Assembly (NCBI GenBank): GCA_019694335.1
Contig: JAIBCD010000018.1
Span: 1-53,618, forward strand
Direction: 5' to 3'
Length of the DNA stretch: 53,618 nucleotides
Origin: Rhodospirillaceae bacterium
Lineage (GTDB): Bacteria > Pseudomonadota > Alphaproteobacteria > Rhodospirillales > Rhodospirillaceae
The position numbers and the translations under genes are program-made. Position 1 is the stretch's first letter. The number at the start of each line of letters is the position of its first letter. Shown one piece after another: positions 1-12,416 of this stretch. The notes below the pieces were generated by a model. That model saw nothing but the letters and a program-made list of their open reading frames with translations. It did not search any database and had not been told where the DNA came from.

Positions 1-407
1 TCGAAGGACTGAACGTGGTCGGCGGCACGACCCTGAGCCAGGCCCGTCTGTCTGGCGAACCGGTGGATCGTGGTTTGGTCGGGCGCATCCCGCTCGGGCC
101 GCGCCCGCGCTCCAGCTTCGTCAGCCTGACCTACCAGCCGCTGTCCTGGGGCAGGTTCTCCGTCGATACCCAGGTCTACGTCAACTCGGACAAGACCGTG
201 CGCTCCGACAACACCTTCAACTCGGAAGGCTGGGTCGAGGCCAACGTCGGTGTGCGCTACAATTTCACGCTCTGGGACGCTCCCGCCAGCTTCCGCGCCC
301 AGCTCAGCAATATCGCCAATAACTATGCATGGAATTCGAATAACTCTGGGGCATTCTTCCCGCGCTCCCCGCGCCGCTTCCTGATGAACCTGACGGCGGA
401 CTTTTAG
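1..407 (+). CDS. TonB-dependent receptor, C-terminal fragment (5' end outside window)
   Basis: The reading frame is open from the left edge to a TAG at 405-407, so only about the last 134 residues are present. They alternate hydrophobic and polar residues in strand-sized blocks, with aromatic residues at strand ends (VSLTYQPLSWGRFSVDTQVYV, GVRYNFTLW). The last residues are LMNLTADF, with the terminal Phe typical of outer-membrane barrels read by the BAM complex. The motif 'SNIANNYAW' resembles the 'NLFDKxY' segment near the end of TonB-dependent receptors. I infer an outer-membrane receptor of that class. The plug, TonB box and substrate clues lie outside the window. It converges with eno across a repeat-rich gap. 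Confidence 0.7.
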   Translation, partial: EGLNVVGGTTLSQARLSGEPVDRGLVGRIPLGPRPRSSFVSLTYQPLSWGRFSVDTQVYVNSDKTVRSDNTFNSEGWVEANVGVRYNFTLWDAPASFRAQLSNIANNYAWNSNNSGAFFPRSPRRFLMNLTADF

Positions 408-414
408 TTTTTCT

Positions 415-449
415 GTCATTCTTGCATCGCGTCGCGACGCAAGAATGAC
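415..449. repeat. REP-like palindrome
   Basis: Perfect 11-bp arms GTCATTCTTGC (415-425) and GCAAGAATGAC (439-449) flank a 13-base centre that contains GTCGCGAC, itself self-complementary. It begins eight bases after the receptor stop codon. No U-run follows on either strand, so a REP-type element or a bidirectional mRNA-stabilising hairpin fits better than a classic terminator. Confidence 0.6.
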
Positions 450-460
450 AAAGAAACGGA

Positions 461-2101
<1,641 letters not shown>

Positions 2102-2164
2102 TCATATGTTACGGTGATGGGGGAAAAAGTGCCGAAAATCAAGCCTCCGGCGCAAAAGACCTTG

Positions 2165-2983
2165 TTATAAGGCCTTTTCGACTTCGGCCGATGTCGCGGC
2201 GCGTTGCAGGCCGGCGAAGCTCCCGGCCATCATTTCCGCGGCGACCCGTTGGGTCTCGCCCCAGGCGGCCCGCGCCAAGGCGCCGCCGACGCTCAAGCGC
2301 CGCACGCCGAGGGCGGCGGCTTGGTCGAAGGACAGTCCGCTCGGCGGCACCAGGAGGTTCACCGGCTTGGGCGCCACGGCCTTCACCACCGCTTCGATCT
2401 CGGCGGCGGTCTTGAGGCCGGGCGCGTAGAGGCAGTCCGCGCCGGCGGCGGCGAAGGCCTTGAGGCGGCGGCAGGTCTCGGCGAGATCGGGCCGCCCCCG
2501 GATGAAGCCTTCCGAGCGCGCGGTGAGCAGCGCCGGCTCGCCGCCGCTGGGGCTCTGGTCGAGGGCCCTGCGCGCCGCGACGACGCGCACGACCGCCTGG
2601 TCGAAATCGTATAGCGGATTTTCGGGGTCGCCCGTCGCGTCCTCGATGGACAGGCCCGCGACACCGGTGGCGGCGGCGCGCATGACGTTGATCTCGAGGG
2701 TCGGGATGTCGTCGGCGTAGCCGTTCTCGAAATCGGCGGTGACGGGAATTTCCACCGCGGTTCGGACGTCCTTCAGGTGCTGAAGGATGTCTTCCAGCGG
2801 CGCCTTGCCGTCGGGCATGCCTTGCGCCCAAGCGAAACCCGCGCTGGTGGAGGCCAGCGCCTTGAAGCCGGCATGGGCCAGCAGCTTGGCGCTGCCGATG
2901 TCCCACGGGTTGGGGATGATGAAACAGCCCTGCTCATGCAGCCGCCGGAAGACAGAACGTTTGGCGGCGACGGAAGCCGGCAT
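2165..2983 (-). CDS. Isocitrate lyase / PEP mutase family protein
   Basis: A 272-residue TIM-barrel enzyme of the ICL/PEPM superfamily. Seen: the N-terminal IIPNPWDIGSAKLL and 'ALASTSAGFAWAQG' segments typical of the family, the metal-binding region ADFENGYAD near residue 99-107, and SIEDATGDPENPLYD further on. Members act on small 2-oxo or 2-methylisocitrate-like acids (oxaloacetate decarboxylase, 2-methylisocitrate lyase, phosphonopyruvate hydrolase). The canonical isocitrate-lyase KKCGH motif is absent, so this is not the glyoxylate-shunt enzyme. Four bases separate it from kdsA upstream, so the two are probably co-transcribed. The exact substrate cannot be read from sequence. Confidence 0.85.
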   Translation of the reverse strand: MPASVAAKRSVFRRLHEQGCFIIPNPWDIGSAKLLAHAGFKALASTSAGFAWAQGMPDGKAPLEDILQHLKDVRTAVEIPVTADFENGYADDIPTLEINVMRAAATGVAGLSIEDATGDPENPLYDFDQAVVRVVAARRALDQSPSGGEPALLTARSEGFIRGRPDLAETCRRLKAFAAAGADCLYAPGLKTAAEIEAVVKAVAPKPVNLLVPPSGLSFDQAAALGVRRLSVGGALARAAWGETQRVAAEMMAGSFAGLQRAATSAEVEKAL

Positions 2984-2987
2984 CCGA

Positions 2988-3833
2988 TTAGCCCAGGCCG
3001 ACCGGATTGGCCTTGGCGATCTGATCGAGCGACTTGAGCGTGGCGAGGATGCCCGCCATGTCCTTCAACTTGATCATATTAGGCCCGTCGGACGGCGCGC
3101 AATCGGGGTCAGGATGGGTTTCCATGAACACGCCCGCGAGGCCCACGGCAACGGCGGCGCGCGCGATCACCGGCGCGAAGGCGCGGTCGCCGCCCGAACT
3201 GGTGCCCTGCCCGCCCGGCTGCTGCACGGCGTGGGTGGCGTCCATGACCACGGGATAGCCGGTCTTGGCCATGATCGGCAGCGCGCGCATGTCGGTGACC
3301 AGGGTGTTGTAGCCGAAGGACACGCCGCGCTCGGTCAGGATGATGCGTTCGTTGCCGGTGGAGGCGACCTTGGCGGCGACATTGGCCATGTCCCAGGGCG
3401 CCAGGAACTGGCCTTTCTTGACGTTGATCGCGGCCTCGGTCACGCCGGCCGCGAGCAACAGGTCGGTCTGCCGGCACAGGAACGCCGGGATCTGCATCAC
3501 ATCGACCACTTCGGAGACGATGGCGCACTGCTCGATCTCGTGGATATCGGTGAGCACCGGCAGGCCCAGGGTCTTGCGGATCTCGTCGAACACCGGAAGC
3601 GACTCCTTGAGCCCGAGGCCGCGCTTGCCGCCGAGGCTGGTGCGGTTGGCCTTGTCGAAGGAGGTCTTGTAGATCAGCGGCACGCCGGCCTTGGCGGCGA
3701 TCTCCTTCAAGGCCGATGCGACTTCGAGCGCGTGGGCACGGCTTTCCATCTGGCATGGCCCGGCAATGAGCCCCAGCGGCAGGTCGTTGCCGAGGGTGAC
3801 GTTGCCGATCTTGACGTGGCGGGATTGAGTCAT
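2988..3833 (-). CDS. kdsA: 3-deoxy-8-phosphooctulonate (KDO-8-P) synthase
   Basis: Condenses PEP with D-arabinose 5-phosphate to KDO-8-phosphate, the precursor of the KDO that joins lipid A to core sugars. At 281 residues it has the usual length. Diagnostic motifs are LIAGPCQMES (residues 22-31), YKTSFDKANRTSL, the PVLTDIHE strand, IPAFLCRQTDLL, and the C-terminal METHPDPDCAPSDGPN segment, all typical of KdsA rather than AroF-type DAHP synthase. Co-occurrence with the lpx genes elsewhere in the window supports an LPS role. It lies between the Sel1-repeat gene and the PEP-mutase-family gene on the same strand; eno, two genes on, uses the same metabolite, PEP. Confidence 0.97.
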   Translation of the reverse strand: MTQSRHVKIGNVTLGNDLPLGLIAGPCQMESRAHALEVASALKEIAAKAGVPLIYKTSFDKANRTSLGGKRGLGLKESLPVFDEIRKTLGLPVLTDIHEIEQCAIVSEVVDVMQIPAFLCRQTDLLLAAGVTEAAINVKKGQFLAPWDMANVAAKVASTGNERIILTERGVSFGYNTLVTDMRALPIMAKTGYPVVMDATHAVQQPGGQGTSSGGDRAFAPVIARAAVAVGLAGVFMETHPDPDCAPSDGPNMIKLKDMAGILATLKSLDQIAKANPVGLG

Positions 3834-3875
3834 GTGAGGCCCTGAGCTTACCGCATCCGGGATATTGGGCGCGGC

Positions 3876-4690
3876 TTATTTCTTTGCAAGGCGTTCGCCG
3901 GCCAATTTCTCGGCCTGCGTCTTCTGTGCCGCGCTGAGATGCTTCACGGCCTCCGCGATATCCTCGCGGATCGCGGCCTGCATGTCTGCGCCGAAGGCCG
4001 CGGCGCCCGGGTTGGCCTGGGCGACCGTCAGCCAGGCGAAGGCCTCGACATAGTCCTGCTTCACGCCGGCGCCCTTGAGGTGCGCTTGCGCGATGCCGTA
4101 CTGGCCGAGCACGTCGCCGCCGTTGGCGCCTTGCAACAGCCACTTGTTGGCTTCGGCGTCGTCCTTGGTGACGCCGTTTCCGACGGCGTACATGCCGCCC
4201 AAGGCCGAGGCGGCGTGCGCGACGCCGCCGGCCGCGGCTTTCCGGTACCACTTGGCGCATTCGGCGGCGTCTTCCTTGACGCCGACGCCGTAGCAATAGA
4301 GGTCGCCCATATGCGACGCGGCAACCGGCAGTTTGTCGGCGGCGGCGCGGTAGAGCTTGGCGGCCTCGGCGTAACTCTTGTCGGCCTCCGGCCCTTGCGT
4401 CTGCATCAGCCGGTCGGCGAGCACGGTCTGGGCTTCGGGCACGTTCTGGTCGGCGGTCTTGCGGTACCAGGCCAGGGCTTCCTTGTGATCGGGCTTGGGA
4501 TAGCCGAAGGCGCCTTCATAGATCGTGGCAAGCGCGAATTGCGCCGTGGCATCGCCCTTCTCGGCCAGCGCGCGGAGCTGCGGCACGGCGGTGTCGAATT
4601 GCTTTGCCTGAAGCGCTTTCTGGATGTCGTCGATCGGTGCAGCCAGCGCAGCGCCGGCCAGGAGACAGAGCGCCGCGATCAGCCGTCTCA

Positions 4691-4691
<1 letters not shown>
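3876..4691 (-). CDS. Secreted Sel1-repeat (tetratricopeptide-like) protein
   Basis: I place the start at the ATG 4689-4691. The frame runs open further upstream, but that part lies inside pyrG. The pyrG stop TAA and this ATG share one base (TAATG), a sign of translational coupling. The product is 271 residues: a signal peptide MRRLIAALCLLAGAALAAP, then about four Sel1 repeats with the A-x-x-x-L-G-x-x-Y pattern (FALATIYEGAFG, SHMGDLYCYGVGV, SALGGMYAVGNGV, YGIAQAHLKGAGV), then a charged helical tail ending LAGERLAKK. Sel1 repeats form superhelical protein-binding scaffolds. The partner is unknown; a periplasmic location is inferred. Confidence 0.85.
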
Positions 4692-6319
<1,628 letters not shown>

Positions 6320-6464
6320 GGGTGCTCAATGTATCTCATGAAATGGCGGCGGCAAGCGCGGGCACGGCAAACATCCGCGTGCGCGGAAAAATTTCTGTGG
6401 AAAAGTTGAGAGGCGACGCTGGCGGCGGTGGCGGGAGGGTTTTCCATCCGCCACCGGAAGGCCA

Positions 6465-6854
6465 TCAGTTCTTCGGCACCGTCGGCACCGCCGGTGCCGC
6501 GGGCGCGGCCTCGGGGGCGGTTTCCGCCGGAGCCGTGGCGGCCGGGGTCGCGACTTCATCCACCCGGGGGGCGCGGCCCGCGGCGGTGGCCGGGTTGGAA
6601 TTCAGCAGCGAGGGCGCCGGGCCGACGTTCTTGGCGATCACGGCGAGGCCCAGGCTGGTGGCGAAGAAGCCGATGCCCAGGATGGTGGTGGCGCGGGAAA
6701 GCGGGTTCGGACGCGCGCGGGGCTGCATCATCGCCGTCACCGAGGACACCGAGAACCCGCCGCCGGCGGCGTTGCCTTCGCTCTTCTGAAGCAGAATGAG
6801 CGCGATCAGGCCGACCGCGACCATGATGTGGATGACGATGAGGACCGTGAGCAT
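6465..6854 (-). CDS. secG: Preprotein translocase subunit SecG
   Basis: Small inner-membrane subunit of the SecYEG translocon. The 129-residue protein has two membrane segments (VLIVIHIMVAVGLIALILLQ near residues 4-23 and ILGIGFFATSLGLAVIA near 58-74). They are joined by the family loop LLQKSEGNAAGGGF and a short stretch with Pro and Arg. A long Ala/Pro-rich tail (residues 80-129) follows, as in other alphaproteobacterial SecG proteins. Between this gene and pyrG (6320-6464) there is a 9-bp GC stem without a U-run, so read-through to pyrG is likely. Confidence 0.93.
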   Translation of the reverse strand: MLTVLIVIHIMVAVGLIALILLQKSEGNAAGGGFSVSSVTAMMQPRARPNPLSRATTILGIGFFATSLGLAVIAKNVGPAPSLLNSNPATAAGRAPRVDEVATPAATAPAETAPEAAPAAPAVPTVPKN

Positions 6855-6974
6855 AGGACGTCCGGAATTCCAAAAGCCTTGAAGCCGGGGGTCTTGTAGT
6901 CTCCCGCCGGGGCCAAGGCCAGGGGTTTTTGGCGAAAAAGCCGGTATTGCAAGCTCATATGGGGTGAGAACCCC

Positions 6975-7715
6975 CTAGGGGCAAGCGGTTACGATCCTCC
7001 AGAAATCCTCCGCGTCCAGGCTGGCGCCCCCTACCAGGGCGCCGCTCACCCCCCGGCAGGCGAGGATGGCGGCCGCGTTGCTGCCCTTGACCGACCCGCC
7101 ATAGAGAATGGCGAGGCCCGCCGAGGCACGCCCAGCTTCGGCGAACAGGGCCTGGATCTGGGCGTGGACCGGCTCGATATCCGCTATGGTGGCGGTCTTG
7201 CCGGTGCCGATGGCCCAGACCGGTTCGTAAGCGATCACGCAGGTGGCTACGGTGGCGGTTTCGGGAACCGAACCCCTCATTTGCCGGGCGATCACCGCGC
7301 CGGTTTCCCCCCGTTCGCGCTCGGCATCGGTTTCCCCCACGCAGATGATGGGAGTCAGTCCGGCGCGCAGAGCCGCCGCAGCCTTCCTTTGGACCAGGGC
7401 GTCGGTTTCCCCATGATCGGCGCGGCGTTCGGAATGACCGACGATGGCATAGCGGCAGCCGATCTCTTTAAGGAGCGTGGCGCTGACGTCGCCGGTATGG
7501 GCGCCCTTTTCCGCGAAGTGGCAATCCTGTGCTCCAAGCACGATGGGCGTGCCTTTGAGGGCCGCCGCGACCTCGGCGAGCAGTGGCGCCGGCGGGCACA
7601 AGGCAACGGTGGCTTTGGGGGCATGGGCGGCCTTGGCTTTGAGCGCGGCGGTGATCTCGCGCGCGAAGGCGATGGACCCATTCATCTTCCAGTTGCCGGC
7701 GATCAGATATCCCAT
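6975..7715 (-). CDS. tpiA: Triosephosphate isomerase
   Basis: Interconverts dihydroxyacetone phosphate and glyceraldehyde 3-phosphate. The 246-residue TIM barrel has all active-site elements: NWKMN (residues 8-12, catalytic Lys), IVGHSERR (91-98, catalytic His), AYEPVWAIGTGK near 163-174 (catalytic Glu and flexible loop 6), and the phosphate-binding ILYGGSVKG and GALVGGASL. It is the first gene of the minus-strand cluster and is divergent from the ppiD-like gene, with 228 bases between them. A candidate minus-strand promoter TTGCGG-N17-TAGCTA lies about 30-60 bases before the start codon. A short GGGGT/ACCCC hairpin follows the stop codon. Confidence 0.98.
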   Translation of the reverse strand: MGYLIAGNWKMNGSIAFAREITAALKAKAAHAPKATVALCPPAPLLAEVAAALKGTPIVLGAQDCHFAEKGAHTGDVSATLLKEIGCRYAIVGHSERRADHGETDALVQRKAAAALRAGLTPIICVGETDAERERGETGAVIARQMRGSVPETATVATCVIAYEPVWAIGTGKTATIADIEPVHAQIQALFAEAGRASAGLAILYGGSVKGSNAAAILACRGVSGALVGGASLDAEDFWRIVTACP

Positions 7716-7838
7716 GCGGAGCCCCCTTTGCCTCGCTTTCCAAGCCGCTCTAGCTAGCCTGCTTTCCCGCTCGCCGCAATCGACAAACCCCTAGCTAACC
7801 CTCGGTAAAGGCGTCAAAAACCTGTGACAAGGCCGCGC

Positions 7839-7867
7839 TTGCCGCCCCCTTGCGCCACACCTATTAT
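7839..7867 (+). promoter_or_regulatory. Predicted sigma-70-type promoter of the ppiD-like gene
   Basis: TTGCCG (7839-7844) and TATTAT (7862-7867) are separated by exactly 17 bases. Transcription would begin near 7874, about 70 bases before the ATG at 7944. Confidence 0.5.
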
Positions 7868-7943
7868 GCGCCCCATTCAAAATCCCTGGCCCCGGGCGGC
7901 GGTCGTCCGCCCCCGCGCCCTTTCTCCTGCCTGAAGTGTTGCC

Positions 7944-9863
7944 ATGATCGAATATTTCCGCGGTTTGATTAAAGACAGCATCATCCTCAAGATCTTCCTG
8001 GGGTTGCTGACGCTGTCCTTCGGCATCTGGGGCGTGGGCGACTTCATCGGCGCCGGCGGCCTCGATCCCTCGATCGCGCTCAAGATCGGCAAGACCGAAA
8101 TCCGCACCGACGAATTCCAGCGCCGCTACACCTCGGAGCTGGAGCGCTTCAAGCAGTCCATGGGCGCCACGGCGACCACCGAGGAATCCTTCCGCCGTGC
8201 CATCGTTCAGGCGTTGATCCAGGACCTGACCCGCACCGCCACCATCGACGCGGCCGGCCGCGCCATGGACGTGGTGATCCCGCGCGACACCCTGTTCGAA
8301 CTGATCCGCGACGAAAAGGCCTTCGCCGACCCCACCAGCGGCCAGTTCAGCCAGATGCAGTTCGCCCAGGTGCTGGCCCAGTCCAACCTGACCGAGCGCG
8401 GTTTCGTCGACATGTTCGAACAGGATCTGCGCAGCCAGCGCATGATCCGCCCGATCGCCGCCAACGCCGGCGCGCCCAAGAGCCTGGTCGACGCGATTTT
8501 CGCTTACCGCAATGAAACCCGCGTCGCCGACACGCTGCTGGTGACCGCCGCGACCCTGCCGCTCGCCAAGACCCCGACCGACGACGACATCAAAAAGGTC
8601 TACGACGCGAATATCTCCACCTTCACCGCGCCGGAATACCGCAAGGTGTCGGCGGTGGTGCTGACCGCCAAGGGCATGGTGAAGCCGGAAGACATCACCG
8701 AGGCCGACCTCAAGGCGTACTACGACCAGAACAACGCCCGCTACAAGACGCCCGCCAAGCGCCATGTGGTGCAGGTCGCGTTCGACAGCGAGGAAAAGGC
8801 CGCCGCCGCCAAGGCCGAAGCCAAGCCGGGTGAATCCCTCGCCGCCCTCGCCGCCCGCCTCAAGGCCGATGTCGTGGACATGGGCGACCTGGGCCAGGAC
8901 TCGCCGCTCGCCAAGACCATCGCCGTGGTGTTCGTGCTGCCGGCGAACGAAATCAGCCCGCCGGTGCAGACCGACCTCGGCTGGCACTTGTTCGAAGTCA
9001 CCTCGCTCACGCCGGAAGTGGTCAAGAGCTTTGACGAAGTGAAGGACCAGGTGCGTACCGCGGTCGCCGCCGACAAGGGGACGACCGCCATGTATGACGC
9101 CTCGGTCCAGCTGGAGGACCAGGTCGCGGCCGGGGCTTCCATGGAAGAAGCCGCCAAGCTCACCAACGGCGCGTTCTACAATTTCGAGATGGACCGCGAC
9201 GGCAACACGCCGTTCGGGGCGAGCATCGCCAATATCCCCGACCGCCAGGCGTTCATCCGTACGGCGTTCTCGCTTCAGGCCGGAGCCGATAGCGGCCTCA
9301 AGGAAACCGCCGGCCGCGACGGCTATTATGTGCTGAAGGTCGACGGCATCACGCCGCCCAAGCCCAAGCCCCTCGCCGACGTCAAGGCGCAGGCGACGGT
9401 GATGTGGGAGAAAGAGGAACGCACCCGGATGGCCAAGGAGATCGCCGACAAAGCCGCGGCGTCGATCTCCCCCTCCACCGCTTTCTCGGCCCTGGAGGCC
9501 GCGGACAAGCGCCTGTCCTATTCCCAGCTTGGCCCGGTGACGCGCTTCGGCGAGAGCCCGGCGCAGGGCGCGCCCGTGGACCCCCGCCGGGTGAGCCCGG
9601 AACTGCTCGAGCCCCTGTTCAAGGCCAAGGTCGGCGACGTCGTTACCGCCCCGGTGGTCGACGGCTTCGTGATCGCGCGCGTGAAGGAGATCCGCCCCGC
9701 GCAGCCCAACGTGGCCGAGAGCGGCTACAGCCAGCTCGCGGAGTCCATCAAGGCCGCCATCGGCAACGACCTGATGGAAGAGATGAGCAAGGCCTTCGGC
9801 AAGCGCTATCCCCTGGAGATCAACAACACGATGATCGACGACCTCGTTTCCCGGCAGCGCTAA
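7944..9863 (+). CDS. ppiD: Membrane-anchored periplasmic peptidyl-prolyl isomerase/chaperone, PpiD family
   Basis: Folding factor for proteins leaving the Sec translocon. The 639-residue product has the PpiD layout: a short cytoplasmic start, one N-terminal membrane helix (SIILKIFLGLLTLSFGIWGVGDF, about residues 13-35), a SurA-N-like helical domain (about 40-200), a parvulin-like region (about 255-365, containing RHVVQVAFDSEE and GDLGQDSPLA...DLGWHLFEVTS), and a long helical C-terminal part. The parvulin domain looks shortened, as is usual in alphaproteobacterial members, so isomerase activity is uncertain and a chaperone role more likely. A good promoter lies upstream. trpE begins 40 bases downstream on the same strand. 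Confidence 0.88.
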   Translation: MIEYFRGLIKDSIILKIFLGLLTLSFGIWGVGDFIGAGGLDPSIALKIGKTEIRTDEFQRRYTSELERFKQSMGATATTEESFRRAIVQALIQDLTRTATIDAAGRAMDVVIPRDTLFELIRDEKAFADPTSGQFSQMQFAQVLAQSNLTERGFVDMFEQDLRSQRMIRPIAANAGAPKSLVDAIFAYRNETRVADTLLVTAATLPLAKTPTDDDIKKVYDANISTFTAPEYRKVSAVVLTAKGMVKPEDITEADLKAYYDQNNARYKTPAKRHVVQVAFDSEEKAAAAKAEAKPGESLAALAARLKADVVDMGDLGQDSPLAKTIAVVFVLPANEISPPVQTDLGWHLFEVTSLTPEVVKSFDEVKDQVRTAVAADKGTTAMYDASVQLEDQVAAGASMEEAAKLTNGAFYNFEMDRDGNTPFGASIANIPDRQAFIRTAFSLQAGADSGLKETAGRDGYYVLKVDGITPPKPKPLADVKAQATVMWEKEERTRMAKEIADKAAASISPSTAFSALEAADKRLSYSQLGPVTRFGESPAQGAPVDPRRVSPELLEPLFKAKVGDVVTAPVVDGFVIARVKEIRPAQPNVAESGYSQLAESIKAAIGNDLMEEMSKAFGKRYPLEINNTMIDDLVSRQR

Positions 9864-9903
9864 AAGCACAAACACCTAAAGCACAAACACTCAAAACACG
9901 CCT
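9864..9903 (+). repeat. Short direct repeat between ppiD and trpE
   Basis: The 13-mer AAAGCACAAACAC occurs twice, two bases apart, and a partial third (CAAAACACG) follows up to the trpE start. The tract is A/C-rich, unstructured and unlike the GC-rich surroundings. It could act as an unstructured ribosome-loading region; no clear Shine-Dalgarno sequence is present before the trpE ATG. Confidence 0.5.
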
Positions 9904-11412
<1,509 letters not shown>

Positions 11413-11534
11413 CTCACGCCGGCGTGACTGGATTACATCCCTGCCACCTCTCCCGGCGCGCGCAGGATTGCCGAAAGGCGGGCGTCTCTTTGTCTGAGGC
11501 TGCGGTTCAGCAGCCGACACCAAGGAGACATAGA
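11413..11534 (+). other. Intergenic region with a perfect 14-bp palindrome
   Basis: TCACGCCGGCGTGA lies immediately downstream of the trpE stop codon, with no U-run. AAGGAGA (11522-11528) is a strong Shine-Dalgarno sequence for the gene starting at 11535. No coding potential is seen. Confidence 0.5.
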
Positions 11535-12365
11535 ATGACCACTCAACCGCTACTGCCGTTCCAGACCAGCCGCAGGAATCGCCTGTTCACGGGCGTCGTC
11601 ATCGCCGTGGCCGGGATCGCCACCGCCGGGATCGCCGCAACCTTGCAGCCGGCAAAAGCGGCGCTCGAACCCGCCACGTTTGAACCAGAGGGCACGCTCC
11701 TGCTGCCGCCGGCGATTGTGGTCGCCTCCGCCGATCCCGCGGCGGACCCGAATACAAGCGGGCCGCGCGGCTTCCGCGGTCCGGATCGCGACAAGGCGGC
11801 CGAACAGCAACCCCAACGCCCGCAGATCGACAAGAAACTCACCGCCGACCAGGTGAAGGACATCGTCGAAGGCCGCCTCGCCATGAGCGGCAACCCCAAC
11901 CTCAAAGTCGGCAAGGTCGCCGCCAAGGGCGACGGCGTGATGGCGGTGGACGTCACCACCAAGACCGGCGCGCTGGTCGAGACCCAGGAAATCTCCACCA
12001 GGACCGGCCTGCCCGCGCACCGCGAAGGCCGCCTGGGTGAAATGCGCCAGCGCTTCCGTGGCGGCGAACACGCCGGGTCTCATGGGGGCCCGCGCATGAT
12101 GACCCAGCGCGGCGGACCGGGCATGGATCGGGGTGAGAAACGCGGTTCAAATGGTAAGGATTTGGCGCTGACCACCGACCAGGCCAAGAAACTCGCGGAG
12201 GCCCACCTGATCATGCGCGGTAACCCGCACCTGAAAGTGGGCGCGGTCAAGGAGAAGGACGCGGATACCATCTCCGTGGACATCGTGGCCGCCGACAACT
12301 CGCTGGTCAGCCAGCAACTGATCGACCGCCACACCGGCCGGCCGCAGCGCCCCAGCCGCTCGTGA
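11535..12365 (+). CDS. Exported protein with a duplicated PepSY-like domain
   Basis: Start chosen at ATG 11535, seven bases after AAGGAGA; an upstream in-frame start lacks a ribosome site. The 276 residues open with a basic stretch and one hydrophobic segment (TGVVIAVAGIATAGIAATLQ, about 17-36), a signal peptide or anchor. A Pro/Arg-rich linker follows, then two similar modules of about 65 residues. The first runs from KKLTADQVKDIVEGRLAMSG, the second from LALTTDQAKKLAEAHLIMRG. Both contain GNP(N/H)LKVG and end in a (S)T/RTG-x-P motif. This helix-strand arrangement resembles PepSY domains, which often regulate proteases. A His/Gly/Arg-rich, low-complexity linker joins the modules. Function unknown. 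Confidence 0.8.
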   Translation: MTTQPLLPFQTSRRNRLFTGVVIAVAGIATAGIAATLQPAKAALEPATFEPEGTLLLPPAIVVASADPAADPNTSGPRGFRGPDRDKAAEQQPQRPQIDKKLTADQVKDIVEGRLAMSGNPNLKVGKVAAKGDGVMAVDVTTKTGALVETQEISTRTGLPAHREGRLGEMRQRFRGGEHAGSHGGPRMMTQRGGPGMDRGEKRGSNGKDLALTTDQAKKLAEAHLIMRGNPHLKVGAVKEKDADTISVDIVAADNSLVSQQLIDRHTGRPQRPSRS

Positions 12366-12385
12366 CCATCGCTCCGATGCGAGCC

Positions 12386-12416
12386 CCCGCCGCGTGAAAG
12401 CGCGGCGGGTTTCTTT
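12386..12416 (+). terminator. Rho-independent terminator after the PepSY-like gene
   Basis: Perfect 9-bp stem CCCGCCGCG / CGCGGCGGG (12386-12394 and 12401-12409) with loop TGAAAG, followed by TTTCTTT. The facing gene (12415-13431, minus) ends at the edge of the T-run. Confidence 0.88.

Noticed and set aside
7791-9875. 694-residue minus-strand open frame
   Set aside because: Antisense shadow of the ppiD-like gene in GC-rich DNA; composition is low-complexity (Gly/Arg/Val/His-rich), with no domain.
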